The translations under genes and the position numbers were made by a program. A stretch of DNA of 46,400 nt from Gammaproteobacteria bacterium (GTDB lineage: Bacteria; Pseudomonadota; Gammaproteobacteria; Pseudomonadales; Pseudohongiellaceae): contig VMDC01000041.1 of assembly GCA_008081045.1 (NCBI GenBank), positions 1 through 46,400 of the forward strand. Direction: 5' to 3'. Below are positions 1-8,910 of the stretch, piece by piece. Within the stretch, counting starts at the first letter, position 1. Each line of letters starts with the position of its first letter. The notes under the pieces were generated by a model. That model was not told the origin of the DNA and made no database searches. It saw nothing but the letters and a program-made list of their open reading frames with translations.

Positions 1-40
1 CGGCCCACTGATCTGATGGCTCATTTAGTGAGATTCCAAT

Positions 41-70
41 GATTGAAAGCCCATTGATTGAACGCTCATT
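41..70. repeat. two-copy 15-bp tandem repeat before the first gene
   Basis: Positions 41-55 (GATTGAAAGCCCATT) and 56-70 (GATTGAACGCTCATT) are adjacent direct copies that differ at two bases. They end 12 bases before the ATG at 83, so they lie in the leader or promoter of the quinone oxidoreductase gene. The function is unknown. A regulator binding direct repeats, or replication slippage, would both explain it. Confidence 0.45.
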
Positions 71-82
71 GAGATTTTCGGT

Positions 83-1051
83 ATGAAAGCGATCAGAGTA
101 AATGAACACGGCGGACCCGAGGTACTGGCGTTCGAGGATGTCGACATGCCCCGCATTGGTGAGGGTGAAGTGCTGGTGAAAGTCGAGTCGGCCGGCATCA
201 ATTTCATCGACACCTATCAGCGCAGTGGTCTCTACCAGATTCCTCTCCCATCGACCCTGGGCCTTGAGGCCGCCGGGACAGTGGTCGAGGCAGACACAAA
301 CGTCACCGGATTGAACATCGGCGACAGAGTAGCCTACACCAATGTGGCTGGCGCCTACGCAGAGTTTGCAGCCGTGCCGGCGGACAAACTGGTCCCGATT
401 CCCGAAGGAGTCAGTTTTGACCAGGGCGCCGCCGCCATGCTCCAGGGTTGCACAGCGCATTATCTGTGCATGTCGACTTACCCGGTTAAAGCAGGAGACC
501 GCTGTCTCATCCATGCAGCTGCTGGAGGGGTAGGCCTGCTACTGATTCAGATGGTGAAAATGCTTGGCGGCACTGTCATTGGCACGGTCTCCACCGAAGC
601 AAAAGCCGAACTCGCCCGAGACGCCGGCGCAGACGAAGTGATTCTCTACACTGAGCAGGATTTCCACTCAGAAGTAATGCGACTGACCGATGGCGCGGGT
701 GTCAATGTCGCCTATGATTCAGTAGGCGCGGCAACCTTTGCCAAGAGTGTTGATTGTCTTGCAAGGTTTGGTCACATGGTCCTGTACGGCAACGCCAGCG
801 GGCCGGTCACTGAATTTAATCCCGCCACTCTGGGCCCGAAAGGGTCACTGTTTCTGACCCGCCCCACCCTGTTTGATTATCTGGCGTCCCGTGAAGACCT
901 TGAATGGCGCAGCGGCGATGTATTCAACTGGATCAGCGATGGAATACTGCAGTTGAGAGTGGAACATTTTTATCCGCTGGCAGAAGCACAGTCTGCCCAC
1001 CGGGCACTGGAAGGCCGAGAAACCACCGGAAAGGTCATTCTCAGACCCTGA
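83..1051 (+). CDS. zinc-independent quinone oxidoreductase (MDR superfamily)
   Basis: The product is 322 residues, the usual length for NADPH:quinone oxidoreductases of the medium-chain dehydrogenase/reductase superfamily. The N-terminal GroES-like domain starts MKAIRVNEHGGPEVL, and the QOR hallmark GINFIDTYQRSGLY follows near residue 39. The Rossmann domain carries HAAAGGVGLLLIQ around residue 145. The cysteine set of zinc-dependent alcohol dehydrogenases is absent. The expected role is cytosolic NADPH-dependent reduction of quinones or enones. The start is the ATG at 83; the Shine-Dalgarno sequence is weak. The esterase gene follows after 34 bases on the same strand, so the two may be co-transcribed. 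The true substrate cannot be read from sequence. Confidence 0.9.
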   Translation: MKAIRVNEHGGPEVLAFEDVDMPRIGEGEVLVKVESAGINFIDTYQRSGLYQIPLPSTLGLEAAGTVVEADTNVTGLNIGDRVAYTNVAGAYAEFAAVPADKLVPIPEGVSFDQGAAAMLQGCTAHYLCMSTYPVKAGDRCLIHAAAGGVGLLLIQMVKMLGGTVIGTVSTEAKAELARDAGADEVILYTEQDFHSEVMRLTDGAGVNVAYDSVGAATFAKSVDCLARFGHMVLYGNASGPVTEFNPATLGPKGSLFLTRPTLFDYLASREDLEWRSGDVFNWISDGILQLRVEHFYPLAEAQSAHRALEGRETTGKVILRP

Positions 1052-1085
1052 ACGCATTTATCAAAAGAAAAGGACAGCCTACATC

Positions 1086-1964
1086 ATGAAGAACCCCTTG
1101 CGAAAAACCCTGCTGCTTACCGCGTGGTTAGGTCTGACGCTGAGCGCGACCAGCCTGGCCCAAAACATTGATTTCGGTCGTGGCGAGGTATTGGTAAAAG
1201 TCCCCGCCTCCTATGAGGCTTCGGAAGCGACTCCGTTGATCATTCTGCTACACGGTTACACTTCCAGCGGTCAGAACCAGGACAGCTATTTCAAGGTGAG
1301 CGACCTGGCAGATGACTACGGCTTTCTGTTCGTCGCTCCTGACGGTATGCAGGAAACCGGCGGTGCCCAAAACCGGTTCTGGAATGCCTCGGATGCCTGC
1401 TGCAACTTCTTCAGCGCCGAGGTCGATGACAGCGCGTACATCCGTTCAATCATTGACGAGATGAAACAGCGCTTTAACGTCGACAGTAATCGCGTTTACC
1501 TGATCGGCCACTCCAATGGCGGTTTCATGTCATTCCGCATGGCCTATGAGCATTCAGACAGCGTGGCGGCGATCGCCAGTCTTGCCGGTGCCAATCATCT
1601 TGAAGAACGCGAGGCGCCGCCCAATCCCGTGCACGTGCTGCAGATTCACGGCACAAATGATGAAACCATCGGCTACCAGGGCGGCGACATCATGAACAAT
1701 CGCTACCCGGGCGCACTGAATTCTGTCCGGCGCTGGGCGGACTACAACGGATGCAGCCAGAACGGCGTCGGGCGCGAGCTGCGTGATCTGGAAGCAAGCC
1801 TGCCGGGCCACGAATCCGGAGTCCTGAAATTCGAAGTAGGTTGTAAAGCGGGAGGGTCTGCCGAGCTTTGGACCATTTCTGCGGGTACGCACGTCCCTGT
1901 TTTGTCTGAGACATTTGCCGCACAAATCGTTGAGTGGCTGCTGGCTCACCCAAAAAATAACTGA
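1086..1964 (+). CDS. exported LpqC/PHB-depolymerase-like esterase (CE1-type alpha/beta hydrolase)
   Basis: This 292-residue protein starts with a Sec signal peptide (residues 1-25, ending SATSLAQ). It has the layout of the LpqC/poly(3-hydroxybutyrate) depolymerase family: an oxyanion stretch LILLHGYTSSG near 53, FWNASDACC around 99-106, the nucleophile in GHSNGG (Ser143), a likely acid Asp192 in HGTNDET and a late His in SAGTHVP. Relatives include feruloyl and acetylxylan esterases as well as short-chain polyester depolymerases, so the substrate is open. AAAGGA lies before the ATG. The gene ends before a strong hairpin and is convergent with the SDR gene. Confidence 0.85.
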   Translation: MKNPLRKTLLLTAWLGLTLSATSLAQNIDFGRGEVLVKVPASYEASEATPLIILLHGYTSSGQNQDSYFKVSDLADDYGFLFVAPDGMQETGGAQNRFWNASDACCNFFSAEVDDSAYIRSIIDEMKQRFNVDSNRVYLIGHSNGGFMSFRMAYEHSDSVAAIASLAGANHLEEREAPPNPVHVLQIHGTNDETIGYQGGDIMNNRYPGALNSVRRWADYNGCSQNGVGRELRDLEASLPGHESGVLKFEVGCKAGGSAELWTISAGTHVPVLSETFAAQIVEWLLAHPKNN

Positions 1965-1981
1965 CAAGACCGCTCAGGAAA

Positions 1982-2014
1982 GCGGACAGGGGGTTCGCGA
2001 GCCCCCTTGTCTGC
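1982..2014. terminator. bidirectional terminator-like hairpin
   Basis: Between the stop codons of two convergent genes, the arm at 1982-1993 pairs with 2002-2014. The core is AGGGGG/CCCCCT with an eight-base loop TTCGCGAG. The outer GCGGACA/TGTCTGC pairs extend it with one bulge and one G-T pair. There is no clear T-run, so termination is inferred from position and stem strength. Confidence 0.5.
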
Positions 2015-2035
2015 TCTGCACATAAAAGGGCTGGC

Positions 2036-2758
2036 CTACCACTCAACCCGCTTGCCCTGCCAGTCAAGAAAATGAATCGGCAGGTCAGGCGTCAGCTCAC
2101 CCTGAAGTCTCATTAACTGGCTGGCGACGAACTGAGGGGAAAACAGCTTTTCGGGGCTGATATTTTTCTGAAAGGGTTTGGACAGCGGCGAGTCTGTAGT
2201 ACCCGGGTGAAACAAGAGAAACTGAACCAGCTTTGCTTCCCGCTGATATTCCAAAGCCGCCGTTTTCAGCAGCATGTTCAGAGCCGCCTTGGACGCGCGG
2301 TAGGCATACCAACCCCCTCTCTCATTATCGCCAATGCTGCCGACGCGAGCGCTGAGCGCGGTGATCACGCAGGGTTTTCTGTTCACCTTAAGCAGGGGTT
2401 TAAGCGCTTTTACCCAGAGCAGTGGGACGAAAGCATTAATCCGCATCACCGTCTCCAAACGCTCGAGTGCGGCATTTTCCAGCCTTTTCTCCGGTGACAG
2501 GCTCTCGTGATGCAGTATGCCATTACAGATCGTCACCCGATCAAAGGCGATGCCAGATTCCCGCAGTTCAGCGCAGACCGCCTCGATCGATGACTCGGTG
2601 TAGTCGCATTGCAGCCATCGCAGGCGACTGCCCGCCGGGAATTCCTCATAGCTGCTCGTCTGGCGACTCACTGCGACGATCGCATCCCCCTGTTGCAGGC
2701 TCTGCTGAATCAGAGCCTGCGCGATTGCACTGCCTGCACCTATTATCAGTTGCTGCAT
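2036..2758 (-). CDS. short-chain dehydrogenase/reductase (CsgA-like, photolyase-cluster type)
   Basis: From the ATG at 2758 the product is 240 residues. It opens MQQLIIGAGSAIAQALIQQ, a Rossmann nucleotide-binding loop of the GxxxxIG type with Ala at some Gly positions. The catalytic YxxxK is in WYAYRASKAALN, preceded by the Ser in ITALSARVGS, and NGIL takes the place of the family NNAG motif. I chose this start because the Rossmann strand begins right after it; upstream codons only run into the neighbouring gene. It follows the DCC-family gene after four bases, so it is the last gene of a three-gene minus-strand operon. Similar SDRs are common beside photolyases in gammaproteobacteria. The substrate is unknown. 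Confidence 0.85.
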   Translation of the reverse strand: MQQLIIGAGSAIAQALIQQSLQQGDAIVAVSRQTSSYEEFPAGSRLRWLQCDYTESSIEAVCAELRESGIAFDRVTICNGILHHESLSPEKRLENAALERLETVMRINAFVPLLWVKALKPLLKVNRKPCVITALSARVGSIGDNERGGWYAYRASKAALNMLLKTAALEYQREAKLVQFLLFHPGTTDSPLSKPFQKNISPEKLFSPQFVASQLMRLQGELTPDLPIHFLDWQGKRVEW

Positions 2759-2762
2759 GATT

Positions 2763-3206
2763 TCAGCGAATTTCCTTGATCTGCGATGTTTCGGCAGAGA
2801 CGCTGGCGGGAATCTTGTGACAGGCCTGCGCATCGCACCGGGAAGAGCCGGTGAGCAGGCGCGAAATCTGACGTCGATATCTGGCAAAAAACAGGTAACC
2901 CAAATCGGCGAACCAGCGCACCAGCGGCAGACGCAACAGCTTCAGCCATTGGTGTCGACCGACCAGAGCCCATGCCTGCGCAGTGACATCCAGCCCGTAG
3001 ATCAGTGTCCCGTCGGCCCACTGCCCGTGAAGCATACGATCGGCTTCAACCGGATCTATGTTTGGAAACCGCTGCTCGAAATCTGGCTGATTAATATCTT
3101 CAAGACACAGCTTTCCGGCACCGTCATGTTGGCGTAACTGCTTCATCTCCGCTGCACAAAGCGGGCAGCGACCGTCATAAAAAATGGTTAATGCGCTATC
3201 TTTCAT
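2763..3206 (-). CDS. DCC-family (DUF393) thiol-oxidoreductase-like protein
   Basis: This 147-residue protein begins with LTIFYDGRCPLCAAEM, the DCC/DUF393 signature in which YDG is followed by a CxxC pair (Cys14, Cys17). The family is predicted to be thioredoxin-like, but its reaction is not established. There is no signal peptide. It lies six bases after the DUF3429 gene and four before the SDR gene, so the three are probably one transcript. DUF393 genes often accompany photolyase genes, which fits a light or oxidative stress context. Confidence 0.85.
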   Translation of the reverse strand: MKDSALTIFYDGRCPLCAAEMKQLRQHDGAGKLCLEDINQPDFEQRFPNIDPVEADRMLHGQWADGTLIYGLDVTAQAWALVGRHQWLKLLRLPLVRWFADLGYLFFARYRRQISRLLTGSSRCDAQACHKIPASVSAETSQIKEIR

Positions 3207-3212
3207 AGAGAT

Positions 3213-3671
3213 TCACAGTATCAGGAACAGAATTAACAGGTGAGCGAGACACACGACACAGGTCAGCGTCAGCCGGAATTTGAGATAGGCTGAGCCCATC
3301 CCCTGCAGCAGCAGCCCCTGTGTTTTGTGCTCAACCAGATACACCAGAATAAAGCCAGTCATTGAGACCGCGAGTCCTGCCGGCAGGTAGTCTTTTCCCA
3401 GCAGGACAGCCAGCCATCCGGTCAGGGCAAACCCATTACTGCCAATCAGCAGCAAACAACTGACTTCGGATTCCTCCAGCTCTTTTGCCTTACCCCATAG
3501 CGCACCGGCCAGAAAACTCAGGATGATCACACTGTAACTCAGGAACAATTGCGATGCTGGCCATTCCCAGAAAGACAGCTGGGCATAAGCAGCCCAGACT
3601 GCGGCAAGGAACGGCAGCAAACCGGCATAGCCCAAAGAATTGATCACGCGCGAATGTTTCATGCTCGGCAT
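3213..3671 (-). CDS. DUF3429 integral membrane protein
   Basis: This 152-residue protein is mostly hydrophobic, with four or five likely membrane helices; examples are the segments around residues 14-32, 42-58 and 74-90. The pattern GYAGLLPFLAA, then FLAGALWGK, matches DUF3429, whose function is unknown. It is the first gene of the minus-strand operon and is divergent from the photolyase gene across about 90 bases. The ATG at 3671 is used; an in-frame ATG at 3662 is nearly equal. Confidence 0.8.
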   Translation of the reverse strand: MPSMKHSRVINSLGYAGLLPFLAAVWAAYAQLSFWEWPASQLFLSYSVIILSFLAGALWGKAKELEESEVSCLLLIGSNGFALTGWLAVLLGKDYLPAGLAVSMTGFILVYLVEHKTQGLLLQGMGSAYLKFRLTLTCVVCLAHLLILFLIL

Positions 3672-3762
3672 AACAACCGGAAAGTACGCCTAAAATACGC
3701 TCAAACATCACCCGCAGTTCTTCAGTCAGGTCTGAATCAGCAGCCGCAGCGTATCCCATGCC

Positions 3763-5328
3763 ATGCAGCAAGCTCTCAATCATCAGTACCGGCGTCTTCG
3801 CCTGATCCTCGGCGATCAGCTCAACCTCGAGCACTCATGGTTTGGCGAACCGGATGCATCGGTTTTGATCGTGGTTGCCGAGTTGAAGCAGGAGGCCAGT
3901 TATGTCCGGCATCATGTGCAGAAAGTCTGTGCATTCTTCGCAGCCATGGAGCAGTTTGCCCAGGCCCTGCAGCAGCAGGGCCACCACGTGCTGTATCAAA
4001 CTTTAGATGACACCGCGGAATACGACTCTCTGGAGACTTTCCTGACCGCGCTGTGCATGCGCTTCGAGGTCGAGTATTTTGACTATCTCCAGCCTGATGA
4101 ATATCGGGTCAGCAAGCAACTTCGGGAGCTTGCCCTTCCGGCAGAGGTGCAAAAGCAGTCGGTTGATTCTGAACATTTCCTGTTACCACTGACTGAAATC
4201 GATCGACATTTTACGACGGGCAAACCGGCTCGGATGGAGACCTTCTACCGCAGCATGCGACGACGGCTGAACCTGCTCATGGACGACGATGAACCGGAAG
4301 GGGGGCGCTGGAACTTTGATCAGGAAAACCGTAAGAAGCTCAGCCCGGCGGCCGTCGCCGAGTTGCCGAAGCCTCTGCTGTTCAGCAATGACGTCAGCGA
4401 CATTCTGCAGCGGCTTAAGCGACATCAGATTGCCTGTATTGGTCGCGAGCAAAACGTTTTACCCTGGCCGGTCAACCGGGAACAGGCTGACGCCCTGCTG
4501 CAATTTTTCTGCCAGGTGTGTCTGTCAAATTTTGGTACCTACCAGGATGCCATGACCGCGAACAGCGAGAGTGACTGGTCCCTCTACCACTCCAGGCTTT
4601 CCTTCGCGCTGAACGCCAAAATCCTGCATCCGCTGTCGGTAGTCAATGCTGCGATTGCTGCCTATCGGAATGACCCCGAGGTGAATCTGGCACAGGTAGA
4701 GGGCTTTGTCCGCCAGATCATTGGCTGGCGCGAATTTATCAGAGGCATCTACTGGAGCAATATGCCCGAGTATGCCGTCCATAATGCGCTGAGCGCGACA
4801 CGACAGTTACCGGAGTATTTCTGGACCGGGAAAACGCGCATGCGCTGCCTGGAGAAAGCCATCACCAATTCCCTCGACCACAGCTATGCTCACCACATTC
4901 AGCGGTTGATGGTTACCGGTAATTTCTGTTTGCTTGCCGGGATCGATCCGGCCGCAGTGGATGACTGGTATCTTGGTATTTATCTGGATGCACTGCAGTG
5001 GGTCGAACTCCCCAATACACGGGGTATGGCGCTCTACGCCGACGGCGGGCTCGTTGGCTCCAAGCCTTATGCAGCAGGCGGAAACTACATCAAAAAAATG
5101 GGCGACTACTGCGAGAGCTGTCACTACAGCGTGAAGCAGCGGACCGGCGAAGGCGCCTGCCCCCTGAACTCCCTGTACTGGCATTTCATGGCACAGCACA
5201 AAGATCGATTCCAGAGCAACCATCGCATGCGTATGCTGTACGGCACCTGGAATAAAATGGGTGACGAGACCCAGCGTGCTGTTCTTGATCAGGCTGAGCA
5301 TTACCTGAAGACCATTGAACAGCTGTGA
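3763..5328 (+). CDS. phrB: FeS-cluster bacterial photolyase (prokaryotic (6-4) photolyase type)
   Basis: The 521-residue product starts with RLRLILGDQLN, the opening of the cryptochrome/photolyase-related FeS-BCP family. FAD-domain motifs include HHIQRLMVTGNFCLLAG and WVELPNTRGMALYADGG. Four cysteines are placed to bind a [4Fe-4S] cluster: Cys362, Cys450, Cys453 and Cys466. Their spacing (88, 3, 13) equals that recalled for Agrobacterium PhrB (350, 438, 441, 454). PhrB repairs (6-4) photoproducts with light, using FAD and a lumazine antenna. No clear Shine-Dalgarno precedes the ATG, but homology begins at once, so the start is sound. The divergent DUF3429-DCC-SDR operon supports a photoprotective block. 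Confidence 0.93.
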   Translation: MQQALNHQYRRLRLILGDQLNLEHSWFGEPDASVLIVVAELKQEASYVRHHVQKVCAFFAAMEQFAQALQQQGHHVLYQTLDDTAEYDSLETFLTALCMRFEVEYFDYLQPDEYRVSKQLRELALPAEVQKQSVDSEHFLLPLTEIDRHFTTGKPARMETFYRSMRRRLNLLMDDDEPEGGRWNFDQENRKKLSPAAVAELPKPLLFSNDVSDILQRLKRHQIACIGREQNVLPWPVNREQADALLQFFCQVCLSNFGTYQDAMTANSESDWSLYHSRLSFALNAKILHPLSVVNAAIAAYRNDPEVNLAQVEGFVRQIIGWREFIRGIYWSNMPEYAVHNALSATRQLPEYFWTGKTRMRCLEKAITNSLDHSYAHHIQRLMVTGNFCLLAGIDPAAVDDWYLGIYLDALQWVELPNTRGMALYADGGLVGSKPYAAGGNYIKKMGDYCESCHYSVKQRTGEGACPLNSLYWHFMAQHKDRFQSNHRMRMLYGTWNKMGDETQRAVLDQAEHYLKTIEQL

Positions 5329-5562
5329 CCCGCCGCTGCCCGCCGGGTGTGAGCGGCTTTGACGAGAAAAAGCGGCCACATTCGAAGTTTTCAGGGCGGT
5401 AGACCATAAATTACTCGCCGACGCCAAAATATAATTCACAATATCAATAACTTAAGAATTTTACAGTGGCAATTACCCCCGGCTCCGAAGTGGACAAATC
5501 CGCCGGTTAGGATTACGCTAAACCCCAGTTCAATAAGAAGCCTCATCAATAAAGGTATCGCC

Positions 5563-6912
5563 ATGAAATTCTCCGCTCTTTCACTGTGCTCCCTGATGTC
5601 TCTGGGCCTTGCCACCACCGCGGCCGCTCAAGACGCGCCGACTTTCTATCAGGATGCCCTGCCGGTTTTCATGAACAACTGCGCCGCCTGCCATCAGGAC
5701 AATCCGCCTGACGTTGGGGGAATCAGCGCGCCGATGTCCCTCATGGATTACGAACAGGCAAAGATTTGGGCCCCGCTGATCAAAAATGCTGTGGCCACAG
5801 GCTATATGCCGCCCTGGGGAGCCCATGAACGCCATCGCGGAGAGTTCAAAGGCGAACGCTATATGGACAAAGCGGACAGAGATCTGCTGATCGCCTGGGT
5901 GGATGGCGGAGCCTTGGAGGGTGATCCTGCGGCGTCGAATGACGCGCTGAGTTCGACCAGCGTGGGGACTGCCATGCCTGAATCGGGCTGGTGGATCGGT
6001 GAACCGGATCTCGTCGTCGGTTTTGAAAAGTCCGTTTACGTCGGCGATGACGTGGAAGACTGGCAACCGACTGTGCAGATGCCTGTACCAGAAGGTGCCC
6101 ATGAGAACCCCAAGTGGATTTCAATGGCCGAATTGGATCCCGGAGGCCCCTGGGTCCACCATATCGTCTCCAGCCATATGGGCGTCGGGGTTCCCGGCCG
6201 AGGTCCGTTTACCTATCCGGAGGGATGGGGGGTTCTGTTACCTGAAGACCCGTTCATTACCGTTAACATGCATTATCACAAAGACACCGGCGAAGGCACC
6301 GGCGTCGTTGACGACACCCGCGCGGGTTTCAAATTCTACGAAGACGGTGATGTGATCGACTACGTGGTAGAGACAAACCTGTTACCGCATCGCGGCTGGA
6401 CGATTCCCGCTGGTGACCCTAACTTCGAAGTCACTAACACCCATGAGGTGGAAGAAGACATTTATCTGCTGTCCATGGGACCCCACATGCATTATCGCGG
6501 CAAGGCCATGCGCTACGAACTCGAGTACCCCGACGGTGAGCGCGAAGTGCTGCTGTGGGTTCCCAAATATGACTTCAACTGGCAGTTTCTCTACGAGTAT
6601 GAGACCCCCAAATTCATCCCGGCGGGCTCGACCCTGCATATGAGCTGGTGGTTTGACAACTCAGAAGGCAATCGCTGGAATCCGGACCCCACGCAAGATG
6701 TGGTTTACGGACCGGAAACAACCGATGAAATGGCCAATGCCCGGATCTATTACGCGCCGACGACTCCCCGCGGGATCGTGGTCGGCCGTGACCTGCCTCC
6801 TGACGTCCTGAAACGGGCTCAGGAAGAAGAGCAGCGCCGGCGAGACAATGCCAGCCTGCTGGTGCAGAGCGAGGACGACTTTTCCTGGCTCGAACAGGAC
6901 AGCCAGGACTAG
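5563..6912 (+). CDS. exported c-haem / PHM-like copper monooxygenase fusion
   Basis: This 449-residue protein has a signal peptide (1-23, ending TTAAAQ). A haem c motif CAACH follows at 40-44, with MPPW at 82-85 offering a possible axial Met. From about 145 the protein resembles the type II copper, ascorbate-dependent monooxygenase (PHM/DBM) fold. Candidate CuH ligands are His199, His200 and His237 or His239. Candidate CuM ligands are His308 and His310 in GPHMHYRGK and Met360 in LHMSWWF. The haem could supply electrons in place of ascorbate; that is inference. The start has AAAGG eight bases upstream. It stands alone between spacers of over 200 bases. The substrate is unknown. Confidence 0.75.
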   Translation: MKFSALSLCSLMSLGLATTAAAQDAPTFYQDALPVFMNNCAACHQDNPPDVGGISAPMSLMDYEQAKIWAPLIKNAVATGYMPPWGAHERHRGEFKGERYMDKADRDLLIAWVDGGALEGDPAASNDALSSTSVGTAMPESGWWIGEPDLVVGFEKSVYVGDDVEDWQPTVQMPVPEGAHENPKWISMAELDPGGPWVHHIVSSHMGVGVPGRGPFTYPEGWGVLLPEDPFITVNMHYHKDTGEGTGVVDDTRAGFKFYEDGDVIDYVVETNLLPHRGWTIPAGDPNFEVTNTHEVEEDIYLLSMGPHMHYRGKAMRYELEYPDGEREVLLWVPKYDFNWQFLYEYETPKFIPAGSTLHMSWWFDNSEGNRWNPDPTQDVVYGPETTDEMANARIYYAPTTPRGIVVGRDLPPDVLKRAQEEEQRRRDNASLLVQSEDDFSWLEQDSQD

Positions 6913-6975
6913 TCGCTTTCAAAATGAGGCTGCGGCTGACGCAGCAGCCTGTCCTTCTCCTGCAACAGTCGTCAC

Positions 6976-7003
6976 AGCAGCGCCGCCGTTAGCCGGCGCT
7001 GCT
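6976..7003 (+). terminator. stem-loop after the copper-protein gene
   Basis: AGCAGCGCCG at 6976-6985 pairs perfectly with CGGCGCTGCT at 6994-7003 around an eight-base loop. It lies 64 bases past the stop of the PHM-like gene and before the sulfatase gene. No T-run follows, so it may be a transcript-end stabiliser or a factor-dependent terminator. Confidence 0.4.
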
Positions 7004-7137
7004 CTGGCTGCTACCGACTGACAACCCAGATTCTGCGGGTAGCAGCTGCCCCGAAATTCGACACCAAGGGATTTAAGCTTATCCGATCAGCTTGCTATCC
7101 AACGCGGACAGACAGCGCGGCTATCTGTAAACGCTGA

Positions 7138-8868
7138 ATGGCATCTGCAAAACGAGAGAAACTATTGATCAGGATCTTCACGAACTCTGCGGTCACTAAA
7201 CTGTTCACGCTCCTCTTGAGTGCACTGTCAGTGTCTTGTGGCGACAGTGGCCAGCAAGATCGAACAAGTCCGCCCCGACCCAACGTACTTGTGATTCTGG
7301 CAGATGATCTGGGCTTCAGCGATCTGGGGATCTACGGAAGTGAAATTCCCACCCCCAATATCGATGCGCTGGCTGCCTCGGGCACACTGCTGACAAACTT
7401 CTATGCCAATGCGACCTGCGCACCCTCGCGCTCCATGCTCTTATCAGGCATGGACAGTCACGCGGTCGGATACGGATTCAACCCCTCAGCGGCCAGACGC
7501 TTGCCGGTATTGACCGGAGAGCCCGGCTACAGTGGAAACTGGCCGGCCCCGATTAATTCATTCGTCAATCAGTTTTCCGATGCTGACTACTACACCTTCA
7601 TGGCAGGCAAATGGCATCAGGGCGGAGGCCAAGAAGCTAATCCGCTGGCCCGTGGTTTCCAGAAGGCCTTCTATTTACTGGAAGGCGGCGCCAGCCACTT
7701 CGCCGACGCAGCCGGGCAAACGTCGGCCGCACCGGTTGCCAGCTACTTTGAGGATGGGGAACCACTCAGTGCCCTGCCCGCTGACTTCTATTCCAGCCAG
7801 TTTTACGTCAGCAAAATCCTCGATTTTCTCGAACAGCAGCCGGCAGACGATGACAGACCGTTCTTCGGCTATCTTGCCTTCACTGCCCCCCACTGGCCGC
7901 TTCAGGTTCCAGACGAATGGCTACACCGATTTGCCGGACACTATGATGCAGGCTGGGAAGTTATCCGGAACGCACGGATAGAGGCCGCAAAAGCAAAAGG
8001 CTTAATACCCTCCGATGCGGATATACCGCCCTTTCCTCACGCTCTGGGGGCATGGTCAGATCTGAGTCCCGAGCAGCAGGAGCGGGAAGCACGACGAATG
8101 GAATTGTATGCGGCGATGATTGCCTACCTGGATGAGCAGGTCGGGCGGCTGGTCGAGTATCTGAAGGCATCCAATCAATATGACAATACACTGATCGTGT
8201 TCCTCTCTGACAATGGACCGGAAGGCAACAACATTGAGTTCGGTCTCGCCGATAACCGGGAATGGTTACCGGACCGGTTCGACCAGTCTTTAGCTAATAT
8301 GGGAAGGCCCAATTCCTATGTTACTTTCAGCAGGGGCTGGGCCCATGTGAGCGCGGGCGCGCTCAATCAGTACAAAAGCTTTCTGGGCGAAGGCGGAGTA
8401 CGTGTCCCGGCCATTTTCAGCTATCCCGGACAGATTCGCGATAACCATCGACTGGGATCGCTGATGTCCATGATGGACATCGCCCCCACCCTCATGAGTT
8501 TCGGCGAGGTCGCGGCTAACCCGCGATTCACCATGCAGGGGCAATCGGCAGCAAGACAATTACTGAACCTGACAGACGTGCCCGTACGCCCGCATCTGGC
8601 CATGGAAACTTATGGCAATAAGGCAGTCTGGAAGGGAACCTTGAAGCTCTTGTGGAACTGGCAAGAACGGGACTGGCAGCTGTACGATCTCGCCTCTGAC
8701 CCCGGAGAGACCACTGAGCTGAGCAATCAGCACCCGAATGAAAAAGCCGAAATGATCGAAATTTTTGATGAGTTCGCAGCCGCAAACGGCGTCGTGATTC
8801 TGCAAGACGAAGTTGGCTACGCGCGCTATGCTGATCAGATTGAAGCCTACAGATCCGCTCCGCGGTAG
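7138..8868 (+). CDS. exported type I (formylglycine) sulfatase
   Basis: This 576-residue protein is a type I sulfatase. The modification site CAPSR is at 94-98, where Cys94 would become formylglycine. Metal ligands are likely Asp56 and Asp57 in ILADDLGF, plus LSDNGPEG further on. Residues 20-33 are hydrophobic and end in SVSC, a weak lipobox, so it may be a periplasmic lipoprotein. It would cleave sulfate esters. The aldehyde dehydrogenase gene of the homoprotocatechuate block starts 42 bases later on the same strand, which hints at a sulfated aromatic substrate; that is inference. No sulfatase-modifying enzyme gene is in the window. Confidence 0.9.
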   Translation: MASAKREKLLIRIFTNSAVTKLFTLLLSALSVSCGDSGQQDRTSPPRPNVLVILADDLGFSDLGIYGSEIPTPNIDALAASGTLLTNFYANATCAPSRSMLLSGMDSHAVGYGFNPSAARRLPVLTGEPGYSGNWPAPINSFVNQFSDADYYTFMAGKWHQGGGQEANPLARGFQKAFYLLEGGASHFADAAGQTSAAPVASYFEDGEPLSALPADFYSSQFYVSKILDFLEQQPADDDRPFFGYLAFTAPHWPLQVPDEWLHRFAGHYDAGWEVIRNARIEAAKAKGLIPSDADIPPFPHALGAWSDLSPEQQEREARRMELYAAMIAYLDEQVGRLVEYLKASNQYDNTLIVFLSDNGPEGNNIEFGLADNREWLPDRFDQSLANMGRPNSYVTFSRGWAHVSAGALNQYKSFLGEGGVRVPAIFSYPGQIRDNHRLGSLMSMMDIAPTLMSFGEVAANPRFTMQGQSAARQLLNLTDVPVRPHLAMETYGNKAVWKGTLKLLWNWQERDWQLYDLASDPGETTELSNQHPNEKAEMIEIFDEFAAANGVVILQDEVGYARYADQIEAYRSAPR

Positions 8869-8910
8869 CGACTTATCGCGATATCGCGCAACACAGAAGA
8901 GTAAGCAGAC

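Noticed and set aside
3490..3834. 114-codon minus-strand open frame across the DUF3429/photolyase spacer
   Set aside because: It overlaps the N-termini of two well-supported genes in another frame and matches no family I know; the photolyase family homology begins at 3763.
5470..5480. 11-base CAATTACCCCC shared with 36492-36502, both in upstream regions
   Set aside because: A rough chance estimate for 11-mers within the intergenic DNA gives about two such pairs, so it is not significant on its own.
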